A stretch of 64,000 nt of DNA from Isoetes taiwanensis. Its lineage: Eukaryota > Streptophyta > Lycopodiopsida > Isoetales > Isoetaceae. Under the pieces are notes generated by a model. It was not told the DNA's origin, searched no databases, and saw only the letters and a list, made by a program, of their open reading frames with translations. Below, piece after piece: positions 10,802-21,750 of the stretch (its first letter is position 1; every line of letters begins with the position of its first letter). Where the stretch lies: NCBI GenBank assembly GCA_021234155.1, contig JAJEKV010000002.1:34516128-34580127 (forward strand), given 5' to 3'. A program made the translations under genes and the position numbers.

Positions 10802-11257
10802 TTGGTTGTTGAGACTGCTTGTGGTGCATGGTTTTTAGATTTAGGGGCAAGTGATCACATGACCCCAAAGAAGGAATTGTTTGACCAAATCGCTGAGGTA
10901 GCAGGGAATTACAAAGTGAAAATAGACAAAGGCATTTTAAATGTAAAAGGGATGGGGACTGCTACTCTTGATCTACCTACAGGGAAAGTAGTGCTCAAAA
11001 ACACTTTGTATGTCCTAGATCTGGAAGCAAATTTGATATCCATATCAAAGATGGATGATGCTAACTTGTTTGCTATGTTTGGAGGAGGCAAATGTATGAT
11101 CAGAGATAGGAATAGCCTTTTGATAGCACAAGGAGAAAGGGCTGGAAGCCTATATAAGATAAGTTGGTGGTGTCAAAAGTCATCTACTGCCTTGAGTGCT
11201 ACAGCTCTTGATAAGGACCAGATATGGCATGAGCGACTGCAAATTTTCAATTCTTGA
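10802..11257 (+). pseudogene. pol: Copia protease and gag-pre-integrase segment
   Basis: 151 codons. The protease active site reads 'FLDLGASDHMTPKK'; the family has Asp-Ser-Gly, so serine has been replaced by leucine next to the catalytic aspartate. 'NTLYVLDLEANLISISKM' and the terminal 'WHERL' mark the junction to the integrase zinc-binding region. It ends at a stop after 'IFNS', while the next domain continues in an overlapping frame (11254), so one frameshift is present. Confidence 0.82.
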
Positions 11258-11757
11258 AAAGGATGAAGGATCATAACTATGTCTTAGGGCTGCCAAAAAT
11301 TAAAGTGTCCCCGGGGATATGTGAAGGATGTGCGCTAGCTAAACTAAACAGACAAAAAGGGACAAGAGCAAAGCAACCTTTAGAACTAGTACATATGGAT
11401 GTATGGGGGCCAGCACGCACTCGATTGCTTGGGGGATCCAGGTATTTCCTTCTGATTATAGATGATTTCAGTACGAAAAATTGGGTGTTCTTTCTTGCGC
11501 ATAAATCTGATGTTTTTGAAAAGTTCAAGGAATGGAAGGCCATGGTAGAAAACTTCAAAGATAAGGAGGTGAAAACTATTAAGTCCGATCAGGGAGGTGA
11601 ATTTAACAGCGAGGAGTTTGGAACTTTTCTAAAAAAATCAGGGATCATCCATGAGACATCAGTGGCCCATGAGCATCAGCAAAACGGCATTGTGGAACGC
11701 AAAAATCGCACGGTCTTGGAATGTGCCAGATCCATGATGTTGTCTAAGAACATATAA
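11254..11757 (+). pseudogene. pol: Copia integrase core
   Basis: 167 codons. 'CEGCALAKLNRQ' is the second half of the zinc-binding motif. The rve core follows with 'HMDVWGPART' (first Asp), 'IKSDQGGEFNSEEF' (second Asp) and 'HQQNGIVERKNRT' (Glu), so the DDE triad is visible. The protein inserts cDNA into the genome. A TAA at 11755-11757 interrupts it where the family continues with '...FWAKAV', which is readable just downstream. Confidence 0.88.
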
Positions 11758-11835
11758 CCCAAGTTCTGGGCAAAAGCTGTTCATACAGCAGTATATATAA
11801 TTAATAGGGTTCCAACTAAAGCAGTTCCCAATTGT

Positions 11836-12294
11836 GTGCCTGAGGAAGCTTGGTCAGGGGAAAAACCTAATGTGGAAGATTTCAAAATATTTGGGTGCAC
11901 TGCCTATGCATATCTGTCAAAAACTGAAAGAAAAATAGGGAAATTAGGCAGAAGAGCTATTCCATGCATGATGGTTGGATATGGTGATCACACCAAAGGG
12001 TATAGGCTGTATGTCCCTGCTTCCAGGAAGATCATAATAAGAAGGAGTTTCACGCTTAACGAACATGACTATAACATTGGCAGAAATCAGAAACCTTTGG
12101 ACTTTGATCCTTTTGCAGCCTCTCATGTAAATGAAAGTGATGATTCTAGCGAGTCTGAGTCCGAGCTAGATGATACAAAAGAAGACATACCCGTGGAAGA
12201 GGCGATCTACCATCTGAACCAGAATCTGAAGATGAAGGAAATGAAATTGAATGTGCGCAGCCTGCACCTTAAGGAAATCAACAAGAACATCTAA
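11836..12294 (+). pseudogene. pol: Copia integrase C-terminal region
   Basis: 152 codons continuing after the stop at 11755: 'FKIFGCTAYAYLSKTERK', 'GRRAIPCMMVGYGDHTKGYR' and an acidic linker 'DDSSESESELDDTKED' before the RT. Ends at a stop at 12292-12294 in the linker region, consistent with decay. Confidence 0.82.
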
Positions 12295-12354
12295 ACCTAC
12301 AGAAAGAATGCAAGAATATTTGAATAGTAAGCAAGCGGATCAGCTTACATTGCT

Positions 12355-13364
12355 TTGCATTGCAATGCATCCATAGATGAACCTACTACATATCAAGAAG
12401 CTATTGCTGGAGCAGGCTGCCATCTCTGGAAGCAATCCATGGATGAAGAATTCGCCTCTCTCATTGAGCTTGGGAGCTCACCACACTCCCTCCTGGAAGA
12501 AAAGCCATCACAAGTAAGTGGATTTACAAAGTTAAATATGATGAACATAATGTCATAAGCAGGTACAAAGCACGGCTAGTAGCTAGGGGCTGTTCCGATT
12601 TTCATGAAACATATATGCACCCATGGCAAGGCTGACTTCTGTCAAGACAGTTTTAGCACTAGCCGCAGCATTTGATCTAGATCTGCAACAGATGGATGTG
12701 AAGGCAACATTCCTTCATGGGAAACTTGATGAGGAGGTGTATCTCAGACAACCGCCAAGTTATGCTCCTCTTGGAGAAGAACAGAAGGTATGCAAGCTCA
12801 AGAAAGCCATATATGTATTAAGGCAGTCCCCACGGCTTTGGTATAAGACCATACATACATTTTTCACAAGTCACGGATTCACTAGCAGCGAGGCAGATTG
12901 GAATGTTTATTTCCAGCAAGATGGGGATAAAAGCATCATTGTGGTGCTGTATGTGGATGATTTGATTCTTGCCTCCAATTCTCCAGCATTGATGAAGCAA
13001 GCCAAAACATCGTTGAAGCACAGATTTCACATGACCGATCTTGGTGCACTCAAGTACTTTCTTGGCATGCAAGTAGCCCGAGACCGAAACAGAACCATTG
13101 ATGTCCATCAAACAAAAGGGGTACAGTCTCTTCTTCAAAGGTGTAACATGCTCCACACTAAATCAGTAAGCACTCCTTCGGTTCATTCTAACCTCACTTC
13201 AGTTCCAGCTCAAACGGTGCAGAGGCATATGATGCTTTGATTCCACTCTCCTATCGTCGCGTTGTAGGCTCATCGATGCATTTCATGGTATGCACCCGAC
13301 CAGATATAGCTGGAAGTGTCATTACAGCCAATCAATTCATGGAAAATCCTGAAGCAAACCATTG
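12355..13364 (+). pseudogene. pol: Copia reverse transcriptase (N part and palm)
   Basis: The frames 12355-12558 and 12623-13240, plus the following 120 bases in a shifted frame, cover the RT. Recognisable blocks are 'QMDVKATFLHGKLDEEVYL' (first palm Asp), 'LRQSPRLWYK' and the catalytic box 'VLYVDDLILASN' with YVDD at 12950-12961, then 'LKYFLGMQVARD'. Frameshifts lie near 12540-12620 and 13240. The sequence stops at the CCATTG target site, where the DNA transposon enters, and resumes at 21001. Confidence 0.88.
13359..13364. repeat. Target-site duplication CCATTG, left copy
   Basis: CCATTG before the left inverted repeat is repeated at 20995-21000 after the right one. Joining the two flanks at this hexamer restores the copia sequence AACCATTGGCAAGC, which fits the conserved RT-RNase H connection. 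A 7-bp reading (CCATTGG) is possible but leaves unequal inverted repeats. Confidence 0.85.
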
Positions 13365-13389
13365 GGTATAAGCGCGCTATTGGGGGACA
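13365..13389 (+). repeat. Left terminal inverted repeat
   Basis: GGTATAAGCGCGCT, then A, then TTGGGGGACA; pairs with 20970-20994 with a single A/T difference. Confidence 0.9.
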
Positions 13390-13519
13390 GAAATTCATGT
13401 CGCGACATCGGGGTGCTTTGTGGGTGCTTAGGGTGTTTTTTAAAAATTTGGCATCGCCTGTTTTGACGGGTAGTTAACATTTTCTTTAATTTTTTCTTAA
13501 TCATAATTAGACGAAATTA

Positions 13520-14460
13520 GTGGCGCCGGATCTCCTGCTGCTCGGGAAGGGAGGGGAGCTCCATTTTGATTTTGAAAAGCAAAGGGGAGTCATTCTTGGC
13601 AAAATGGGCGGGGTAACCATGTCTTTTGCTTGGTTCTTGCACGGAATTTTTTTTCTTCAGCTCCTTCTTTTCCAGAGTGCATTTTGTTGCATGGCATGGA
13701 CTTTGATTCTCTTGTTGCGTAGTATGAAGCTAAATTTTGGGGCGGGATTTGGATTTGGCAGCGTGAGAATCTTTGGGAGTGGATTTGAATTACTACACCG
13801 CCAAAGAAATCTCTTAGAAGTCAAATATGATGATTCCATTGATGGGGAAGGCCAGAAATTGAGAGTCCATCACAGGTTGCAAGGGGAAAACAAGGTATAT
13901 GAGACTTCACCACTGCTGCAGACGCCAATTAAGCAAGGGAGGCATGCTTCTACACAAAATTCCCCATGTTCTCCAAAGCACAAGAAACCGTGTTGTTGCA
14001 TGTCCCCGACAAGTACAACAAGAAAAATTATGGTCGCAAAGAGAAGAGACCAAAGGAGAAGGAGAGCTGAAAGATTAGGATTGAATTCTTTTAGCGAGCA
14101 AAAAAAAAAAAGAAGGGCTTTCTTTGAGGGTGAAACAGGTTAGAAGCCCGGATCATAGTCAATTCATAGAAAAAAGATGCAAAAACATGATTCCTAAGGA
14201 CAGAGAGGGAGGTCATTGCACGAATTTGAAAGCACTACCGAATTCAAGATGCTAGGAAAGAAAGAGGTTATTGCAATGAAACATGTTGTTGAGAGTGTTA
14301 AAGACACTCGGCCACCAACAAAAAAAAAAAAAAAGGGACATTTGCAATGCAAGATCATCCACTATCATGATGGCTTTGAAAGAAGGGCAAAGCAGAAGCA
14401 AGGTTTGTGAGGTCTTAAACTTGAGAAGAAAAAAACAGTTTATGCGGCTATTGATAAGAG
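13520..14460 (+). CDS. 5' exons of the DDE transposase gene (tentative)
   Basis: A 207-codon frame (13520-14143) and two shorter ones (14216-14468) lie between the left inverted repeat and the recognisable transposase. The second half is very basic ('RRDQRRRRAERLG', 'EQKKKRRAFFEG') with cysteines ('CCCMSP'), as expected for a DNA-binding N-terminus. No family motif is seen, so attribution to the transposase rests on position and strand. Frames change between segments, so either introns or frameshifts are present. Confidence 0.4.
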
Positions 14461-14491
14461 AAATCTAGCGTAAACCGGAGGCCCTTGGAGT

Positions 14492-17130
14492 ATGTTCAAA
14501 CGTAAGGAAAGATCCGGCAGGTTGAGTGATGAAGATAGAGAAAACATAGTTCGCTTTTGGACAAATAACACTCGGGTGTCTCCTAACAAGAGACAAGTTA
14601 TCAAGTTGAGAAGAACACCCAATGGAAGAAAGGAACGAAGCCTTACTCGATGCATGCAATTCATTTTACGGAAGAACCACAAGTAAGTAATCTTAGGATT
14701 CATATTCAATTCAGAAAAAAAATGAGTAAGTAATCCTAGTATATTCATATTCATCTTGCTAAATATTGTGGTACTTGCGGGTCACATTCTTTGAAAGGTT
14801 CAAAAAGCACATCCAGAGATTTGCATTGGATTGAGACTTTTGAAGCTTTGAAGCCAAAGTTTGTGAGGAGGTTAAACGAAAGAGAGACTTGTTGTTGCAT
14901 CTATCACATGAGAATGGAGTATGTAAAGGCGTGCTCTCAATAGCATTAGAAGGGACAGACAATGTGCATGGTGAACAATGTATTTGTCAATGTAAGGTAT
15001 GTGGTGTTGGTCCTACTTGTCAAGCAAGGAACCATGTCTTTGCAAACACAAGCGTTTTGTGGAAAAGTTTCTTATGTGAAAAGAATGAGAATGTGGAGTT
15101 GCACAAAGATGCATGCCTTAGGATGTCATGTGCAGATTGTGGAATTAAAAAGTTCCAACTTTGTCCTTTAGAGGCCAGCCACATAACAAAGGTGGAATGG
15201 AAGAACTTTGAAAAGGTGACTCACTTTTTATTAGCAACATATATGCCATTGATTGTGGTTGACATGTGCTCTTCCTTGCTTGTACATTGTTTAGGTGCGG
15301 GGAGACCTTCATTAAAAAGGTGGACAGCCAAAAACCAAGGATGTTATGAAGCTAGTTTACAAATCCACTTCTCTGCAAGAGTTTTTTGTGCATGCCAAGA
15401 GTGTTATTAAGCAGTTTATTCCTCACAACTACACTGCTAGATGGCGGGCTGAAAAGTTCAAAGACGCTTGCAAACATTCCCTCCGGTACAATGGTACATG
15501 TCATTGATTTTGCGAGAAAACTATACCTTTAAGATCTGAGGAAATACAAACCCTCCATTGGAGAAATGACCGATTCACGCTTCTAGTGCACATAACATAT
15601 AGACATGCAAAAGATGGTGAGAAGGCAAACACGGTTGTTGGTGACGGGAAGATTGTGAAGGAAACAAATTTCTACATCTCTGATGATAGGGACCATGATT
15701 GCTTATTTGTGCAGCATTGTTTGCAAAGGCATAGTGATGCTCTTAAAGCTGGAAATATAGAAGTTGATAACCATGTTTTCTGGTCGGATGGATGTGCTGC
15801 TCAGTTCAAATCAGCAAGAGCATTTTATTATTTAGGCGGTATTTTTCAGATGAGAGGCATCAAGATAACTTGGCACTTCTTTGCCTCTCACTCATGGAAA
15901 AGGCGAGCACGATGGTGCGGTCGCGATGATCAAAAGAGTTCTTACAAGTGAGATCTTTGAAAAAAGAAATTCCACACCACTAAGAAATCACGAGAAGATC
16001 TTTGTACTTTTTCTACAGAGGTACTTTAGTGAAAAGGGAAAGCAGAAAGACTATAATTCTATCAGGTACACATTTCTTCTCACCACATTTTTTACTATTC
16101 AAAAGGTGTTCTCATTTTGCATGCTTTTGTAGGAACTTTTGGCTTATCAGACTTGGAGAAGTAGACAGGTCTATCAGGTATGACTGTGATACTTTAAAAG
16201 GGACGAAAAAAGTTCACATGATCAGACCTTTTTGTAAAGAAAGGCCTGTTATGATGGCACACAAAACACTTTCATGTTTTTGTGATGCATGCTGGAAGGG
16301 TCTATGTAAGAGTTGTGTGAATTTGATAAGAACAGGTGCCTTTGTCTATTCTGAACTCAAACCAAAGGAGGTGGATCGAGAAGATATAATTGAGCATGTG
16401 CAGTTTGAGGGTGACAATCAGTGGAAAGCTAGCCTCATAGAGCCAGGTGACAACTTTGCCATTGTTAGCGAACCAGGTACAAAAAACAAGTATGATTTTT
16501 GGCTAGTAAAGTGCACTGAGGCCATGCATGTAGTAGAAACGGCTTTTGTAGATGGCTGGGGTGCAAAATTCAGCAGAAGAGAGCACATCATTACAGGGAA
16601 GTACTATGAGTTGAGGTCCCGACAAAAATATGAACTTCTGGTAAACAAGCCAGACACGTGCAACTATTCTCATCTTGTTATTGCTGTCAAAGTTGAATTG
16701 CAGCATGTTGCTGACGAGGAAAACATGTATAAGTTGTCTGAAGAAGCATACGAGCAAATAATTAATTGCTTACCTCCAGCAGACTCAGAAGCAAATGTGA
16801 TGTCTGCAGTTTCAAAAAATCTGGTGCTAAAAGTACATCCAAGAATCTGGTCCGGAAAGGCGATGTGATGTCTGCGGTTGCCAAAAATCTGCGGTGCTAA
16901 AAGTAAGTCCAAAAAGCGGACTTCGGCAACAAATGTGATGTCTGGCGGTTTCCAAGAAATCTGGTGCTAAAAGTACATCCAAGAATGCAGTTCGAGAAAG
17001 GCGATGTGATGTCTGCGGTTGCCAAGAAATCTGGTGCTAAAAGTAAGTCCAAAAAGCGACTTCGGCAACAAATGTGATGTCTGAAGTTTCCAAAAAATCT
17101 GCGGCTAAAAGGACTTCCAAGAAATCTTAG
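14492..17130 (+). pseudogene. Cysteine-rich DDE-type transposase
   Basis: Segments in order: 'LSDEDRENIVRFWTNNTRVS' (N-terminal domain); 'KPKFVRRLNERETCCCIYHM' (about 14855-14910); a Cys-rich stretch with CxC and CxxC pairs (14970-15180); an 'IDFA' aspartate block near 15503; 'DNHVFWSDGCAAQFKSAR' at about 15769-15822; 'HGKGEHDGAVAMIKRVL' near 15895-15945; 'CFCDACWKGLCKSC' (16280-16320); and a C-terminal domain with 'DFWLVKCTEAMHVVE'. This block order recalls uncharacterised transposase-like proteins common in invertebrates and also present in plants; the aspartates of IDFA, SDG and the HGKGEHDG block are the likely catalytic residues (inference). The frame changes near 14940, 15410-15585 and 15950, so the copy is broken or intron-containing. 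The tail ends at TAG 17128-17130. Confidence 0.72.
16794..17130 (+). repeat. Tandem repeat in the transposase C-terminal tail
   Basis: About five units of roughly 65-70 bases, each containing GTGATGTCTGCGGTT and GGTGCTAAAAGTA. In the best frame they encode lysine/serine-rich repeats such as 'AKKSGAKSKSKKR', a likely nuclear-localisation or DNA-binding tail. Unit lengths vary by single bases, so the frame drifts between units. Confidence 0.78.
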
Positions 17131-17280
17131 ATGATTTCTTAACTTGTAACTTGTAAATGAAGTGAATGTAACTTGTAAAGAATTGATCGTAATACAAAAA
17201 TTCTGAGACTCTCCATATCCTCCTTGTATCTCAAATTAAATTTGTTGTCACGAAGATGATCATTTGTTTGTACTAAGATA

Positions 17281-17360
17281 TCTCGGATGCTTGGGGGTGC
17301 TTTTAGGTGCTTGGGGGTGCTTTAGAGGTGCTTGGGGTGCTTTCGAGATGCTTGGGGGTG
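17281..17360 (+). repeat. GGTGCTTGGGG minisatellite
   Basis: Seven or so copies of GGTGCTT(GGGG) in about 80 bases. The same GGGTGCTT word occurs just inside both ends of this transposon, so it may be a transposase-binding word, or simply a slippage product of it. Confidence 0.75.
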
Positions 17361-17505
17361 CTTGGGGTATTACCGGGGAATATTCGGTGGGAATATTTCC
17401 TTGACAAAGGTACCCATGGAATATTCCCTTACAAGTTTACGAGTTCTAGATTCCATAAGGGTCTTACAGCTTGGGAATATTCATTTGCGAATATTCCCTT
17501 GCACG

Positions 17506-17716
17506 TTTTGAACTTAGATGAATTTGAACTTAGATGAGATGTATTTGAACTTAGATGTATTTGAACTTAGATGAATTTTAAACTTAGATGAATTTTTGAA
17601 CTTAGATGAATTTTAAACTTAGATGAATTTTGAACTTAGATGAATTTGAACTACAGATGAATTTGAAACTTAGATGAATTTGAGCTTATATGAATTTGAA
17701 TTTACATGAATTTGAA
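17506..17716 (+). repeat. TTGAACTTAGATGAATT minisatellite
   Basis: About thirteen 14-18 base units of GAACTTAGATGAATTT in a row, with small length differences. No coding frame survives through it. Confidence 0.9.
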
Positions 17717-18201
17717 ACAGGGGCAGACCGAATTCAAGAAAAACACAGGAAAATCAATCAAGTTCCAGCTGTGCACAAATATCAAAAATCTGTTTGTATT
17801 TCATATCAAAAATCTGTGCAAAGCACAGTACAATATCAGTGAAGAGTGTAAGAACATTCAACATCTCTTCCACCTGGTATATAAGTTAAAATATACATGA
17901 AGTTAACACGGTTTGTTAACTTGCAAAATCTGTCATTACATAACCTGTTTCTTTGTAGGAATAACTTAAGTTTCCAAAAATGATACATCTGTGATACATC
18001 CCCATCACCGAATATTAACACCAAATATTAACACGAATATTAACAAACCTGCGGGTCTATTTTAACGAGAATCTTCTTCTTCACTTTGCGGCATAGTATT
18101 GGCCAAGTGTTTTAGTCCACATCATCTTCACTCTCATCACCATCTTCATTTTCATCGGCTTCTTCACTTTCTCCAACATCAGATCTTCTTTCATTGCCTC
18201 T

Positions 18202-20745
18202 TCATCTCAACATCAGCTTCTTTCTCGGCAGAACCACTTTTTTTGTAACATGATCTTCTTCTACATTTGTAGCGGTACGTACATGTGTCGACTCACCTTC
18301 TTTAGCAACTTCTTTACCACCTAGTATTTCATTGCAAACCCCCTGAATAGCCTCATCAACTGCAGAGGTATCCTTTGTGCTTGTCTGATCTATTTGTGGA
18401 TTACATATAGGATTAACTCTATGCACAAAAAAAGCATCTGAACAAACCTCTGCAGCACCAAAGGAACTACTGTACAGGTTAACAACACCCGGAGCAACTG
18501 GTATTGAACTAGACCCCGGATACCAGACATGGTTGACAAACCCCGAGTCACAACTAGCACCAAAATTTGAATGCTCTATACCAAGACCTGATTGTTTATG
18601 CGTGTCCTCAACTTCATTGCTCAATAAACCCTGCTGCTCTTGTTCAAACTCAGTTTGCAAACCCTCGCCGCCTTTCGACTCTGAGCCCCCGCTTGCAAAC
18701 CCTCACTGCTCTTGTTCAAAAAAAATGCGTCCAAAAGCTCGTTTTGATGATCCAAATTTTCCCCCTCAGCTCCAACTTTCTCTTTCCTTTTTTGGTCTTC
18801 TTTTCCACACGTTTGGTAACCGGGGTGTAGTAAAAGGAAAAAAAAAAAAAAAAAAAAAATAGTAAGCATTCAAGAATTTACCAATATCATTAGTAATGGT
18901 AATGGTAATTGGTTCATACCATCAGTTCCCTTATTTGAGTCTTCCACTTCCTAGGCATGTTTTTCTGCCTTTCTTACACTTGTCTGCGTGGGCATGGCAT
19001 CATCAAAATCTAATACTTTAGCAACCCCATCTTCTGCGGCAGCAGTGTGGTACTCTGCTTTTGGGATTGAGCTAATGTGTTGCTCGATCATCTGCAAGAC
19101 CATCGCCAGTATTGTATTCACATTTAGATGCGATTGGCCTTCTTTGGACTCTTGGTGTTAGTGGCCTTCTTTGGACTCTTGGTGTTTTTGGGGATCTTTG
19201 GATCCCGCAAAATCAATAAAGCAATTAACATCTTCTACACATGAATCCATACACAACAAAGAAACATGTTTTACACAGTAATCTCGACTTGTTCTCTGCC
19301 GGACCTTCCTCTTCTTTTTGCTCCACCGCAATGCACAAATGTTAATTAAAAGAATTTACATTCTTCTACATTCTAATTCAATTAGCAAATGCAATTACCT
19401 TTTCAAAATTTGGATTTGGTCATGGCTCTGTTATAGGCCTTCTTTTCATGTTGTTATCATCATTGGCTGGAGTTTCATAATCACTTGAAACCGTAATACG
19501 ATCCCCGCTCATTGTCCCCCCGAAACTTCTTACGGATCGGGGATATGATCTGCATATCCCACACAGTATGTCGGCAATCCTCAGAGGTATAGTTGCCTTG
19601 CATACTATACTGACACAAATTCTCAAGCACAATTGGAAGCATAGTAGATGGTATGAGTGTCCACAATCTAATGTCACACCTGGAATGAAAACGTGTGTCA
19701 AAAGAAAGCATCACGAGCCTTGCATCCATCCTCCCCATCTACAACCTGTCCATTCACACCGCACATGGTTTGATCAAAGACTTGTGAAGGTAATTAGATC
19801 CAAGTCTGTTCAAGTTAGAAATGGCGTTAAAAAAAATCTTTGTTGAGTTGTCGGCAAGAAGACAACCGCAACTCAAGGTCTTGTGCCCGCATCCGAAAGG
19901 CACTCCTCTTCTCTATCATGCTTTTTTTTTTCCTTACCATACTTAAGAGATAAACCCATACCATCACCACCTTTGCAAGTTCATTCGGGGGCTCCATCTT
20001 CTTAAAATTCGAGAACCGAAATCTATAATGCAACTTTTTGCTCTTGAATATCCCCCGCAAGTGCCATGCAAGCATCTTCATAAGCGTAAATCATGCCATC
20101 AAGCCTACATACCTCATTGTGCAGCTCAACGACTCTAGAAGACATGCTTTTTAATTCAGGTTTCGATGTACACCCTATCTTGCAATGCTTCAAGTCCCAC
20201 ATTTATATTCTTTAAGCATGTCTCAGCCACTACATCCACAGTACTTAAACATTTTTGGGCTGGTTCATACACAGTAAATGCAAACTTTGCCCATTAACCA
20301 AATATTTTGCGAGGTTCTTGTCTTGCTTTTCTTGTATTACGCCATGCAAAAGCTCTTGCAAAATAAACCCTTGCTTCCTTGTTCTTGATCCCAAACTGGT
20401 ACACTTTCGACTGCCAAATCCTAACCGACCTTTTGCAAACTCGGGCCGGGCTTTGTGTAGTTTGATTTTTCCCTCCTTCATTAGCTCGACCATACCTGCG
20501 GGAAATCTTCGGAGGGCATTCATCCCAAGTTATTGTCTCCGGATCCCTTCCCTCATTACATAGCCCTCGAAACTTAGCGAACTCCTCGACTGTAGTAGCG
20601 ACTTTCATCTGGAAATGCAAGAGGAAAATTAAGAAAGAACTAAGTTTTTGGCGAAAGAAAGAGAAAGGATATCAAGAAACCTAAAACTAACCTTTTTTTT
20701 TTCTCCCGTAGAAGGCGCTGGCGAATCATTGCTGCTACCTGCCAT
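18202..20745 (-). CDS. Second gene of the 7.6-kb transposon (unknown function, multi-exon)
   Basis: The gene runs toward the transposase. A first exon begins at ATG 20745 ('MAGSSNDSPAPSTGEKKK') and is followed by a clean donor (AAG then GTTAGT). An acceptor (TTGCATTTCCAG) leads into 'MKVATTVEEFAKFRGLCNEG' at 20610. Further segments are 20523-20245 ('MVELMKEGKIKLHKARPEFA'), 20081-19827 and 18660-18202 (acidic, ends 'KKVVLPRKKLMLR'). A frame change near 20500 shows at least one lesion. No domain is recognised. The position suggests an accessory DNA-binding protein of the transposon, like TnpA in CACTA elements (inference). Confidence 0.5.
18838..18860 (+). repeat. Oligo-A run
   Basis: About 23 A in a row within the minus-strand gene of the transposon (oligo-T on its coding strand, likely intronic). 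It could be a polypyrimidine stretch before a splice acceptor, but I did not fix the acceptor. Confidence 0.5.
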
Positions 20746-20969
20746 TTCCAAATAATTTCACGAAAAAATGACATGCAATGATCCTCCTCTGGCGCTCTGA
20801 TTCATACCTGGAGGTCGGAGTACAGTGAAAAGCTATTGGCGGGAACCCTATTTTGTGACGGGGAAGTGACGGGGAATCTTTCCTCCAGCCCGGCAAAACG
20901 TCAATGAAAGCCCCCCCACCATAAAAAACCAAAGCAGGGTGCTTGGGGGGTGCTTTCATTTCGCAAAAT

Positions 20970-20994
20970 TGTCCCCCAAAAGCGCGCTTATACC
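20970..20994 (-). repeat. Right terminal inverted repeat
   Basis: Reverse complement reads GGTATAAGCGCGCTTTTG then GGGGACA, pairing with 13365-13389. CCATTG follows at 20995. Confidence 0.9.
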
Positions 20995-21000
20995 CCATTG

Positions 21001-21562
21001 GCAAGCAGTGAAAGAATCCTACGGTATCTAAAAGGGACTTCTACCTTAGGCCTCAGCTTCCAGGGATCAGGTCTGAATGATGGAGTCAAATCTATGGCCC
21101 CAGTTCTTGTTGGTTTTACTGATGCAGACTATGCAGGGGACATTAGTCAGAGGAGATCTCGAACAGAGTTTTGCTTTATGCTGCAAGGGGGAGTTGTTAG
21201 TTGGTCCAGCAAGAAGCAAAAAGCCATAGCAGTCAGCCCATGTGAATCAAAGTATATGGCGATATGTGCGGCTGCCAAGGAGGCAATATGGCTAAGGAGG
21301 CTGCTGCAAAGTCTTGGCTTTGAACACGGAAAGCCCCCTGCAATTATGAATGATAATAATGCTAGTGAAGAATCCCAGCAATTTCACAAAGGCAAAACAC
21401 ATTGAGATGCAGTTTCAATTCACTCGAGAGAAGGTGGAGGAAGGGAAGATCTGTGTTAAGCATCTTAAGACTCAATTCATGACTGCAGATATACTAACCA
21501 AACCTCTGGCCAGGAAAAGATTCAACGAATGCGTTGGGGAATTGGGCATGATAAGTGTTTAA
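21001..21562 (+). pseudogene. pol: Copia RNase H and end of pol
   Basis: Continues the RT split at 13364. Blocks are 'RILRYLKGTSTLGLSFQ', 'GFTDADYAGDISQRRS' (first RNase H Asp), 'SWSSKKQKAIAVSPCESKYM' (Glu in CESKYM) and 'MTADILTKPLARKRF' near the end, finishing at a TAA (21560-21562). A frameshift lies near 21370-21400. RNase H removes the RNA template during cDNA synthesis. Confidence 0.9.
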
Positions 21563-21750
21563 GCAACTGGTTTTGTTTTCACGATAAAGTAGAAACTTTC
21601 CCTTTGATTGTTGTGCGTGAGTAGTTCCAATTGCAACTCTGAAAAGCAATTTTCCTCAATCAGAAGTTCTACTTGAGGGGGAGTCTTGTGTTTCAGAATG
21701 TGATTTCAGTTTGAAGTTTGCAGGTTGTAGGTCTGAGACAACGTAGTTCT

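Larger units (their letters stand above)
13365..20994 (+). mobile_element. 7.6-kb TIR DNA transposon with cysteine-rich DDE transposase
   Basis: Perfect insertion geometry: 25-bp inverted repeats GGTATAAGCGCGCT-W-TTGGGGGACA at both ends (one mismatch) and a 6-bp duplication of copia sequence outside. Inside are a plus-strand transposase (about 13.5-17.1 kb), minisatellites, and a minus-strand multi-exon gene (20.75-18.2 kb). GGGTGCTT repeats occur near the left end (13410-13435), in the middle (17281-17360) and at the right end (20938-20955). The 6-bp duplication and transposase type do not fit hAT (8), MULE (9), CACTA/PIF (3) or mariner (TA). IS3EU-like or Dada-like groups, said to give 6-7 bp, are candidates; this assignment is inference. 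Confidence 0.88.

Noticed and set aside
16794-17130. CRISPR-like regular repeats
   Set aside because: The repeats are contiguous and vary in length without unique spacers, and the genome is eukaryotic; a coding tandem repeat explains them.
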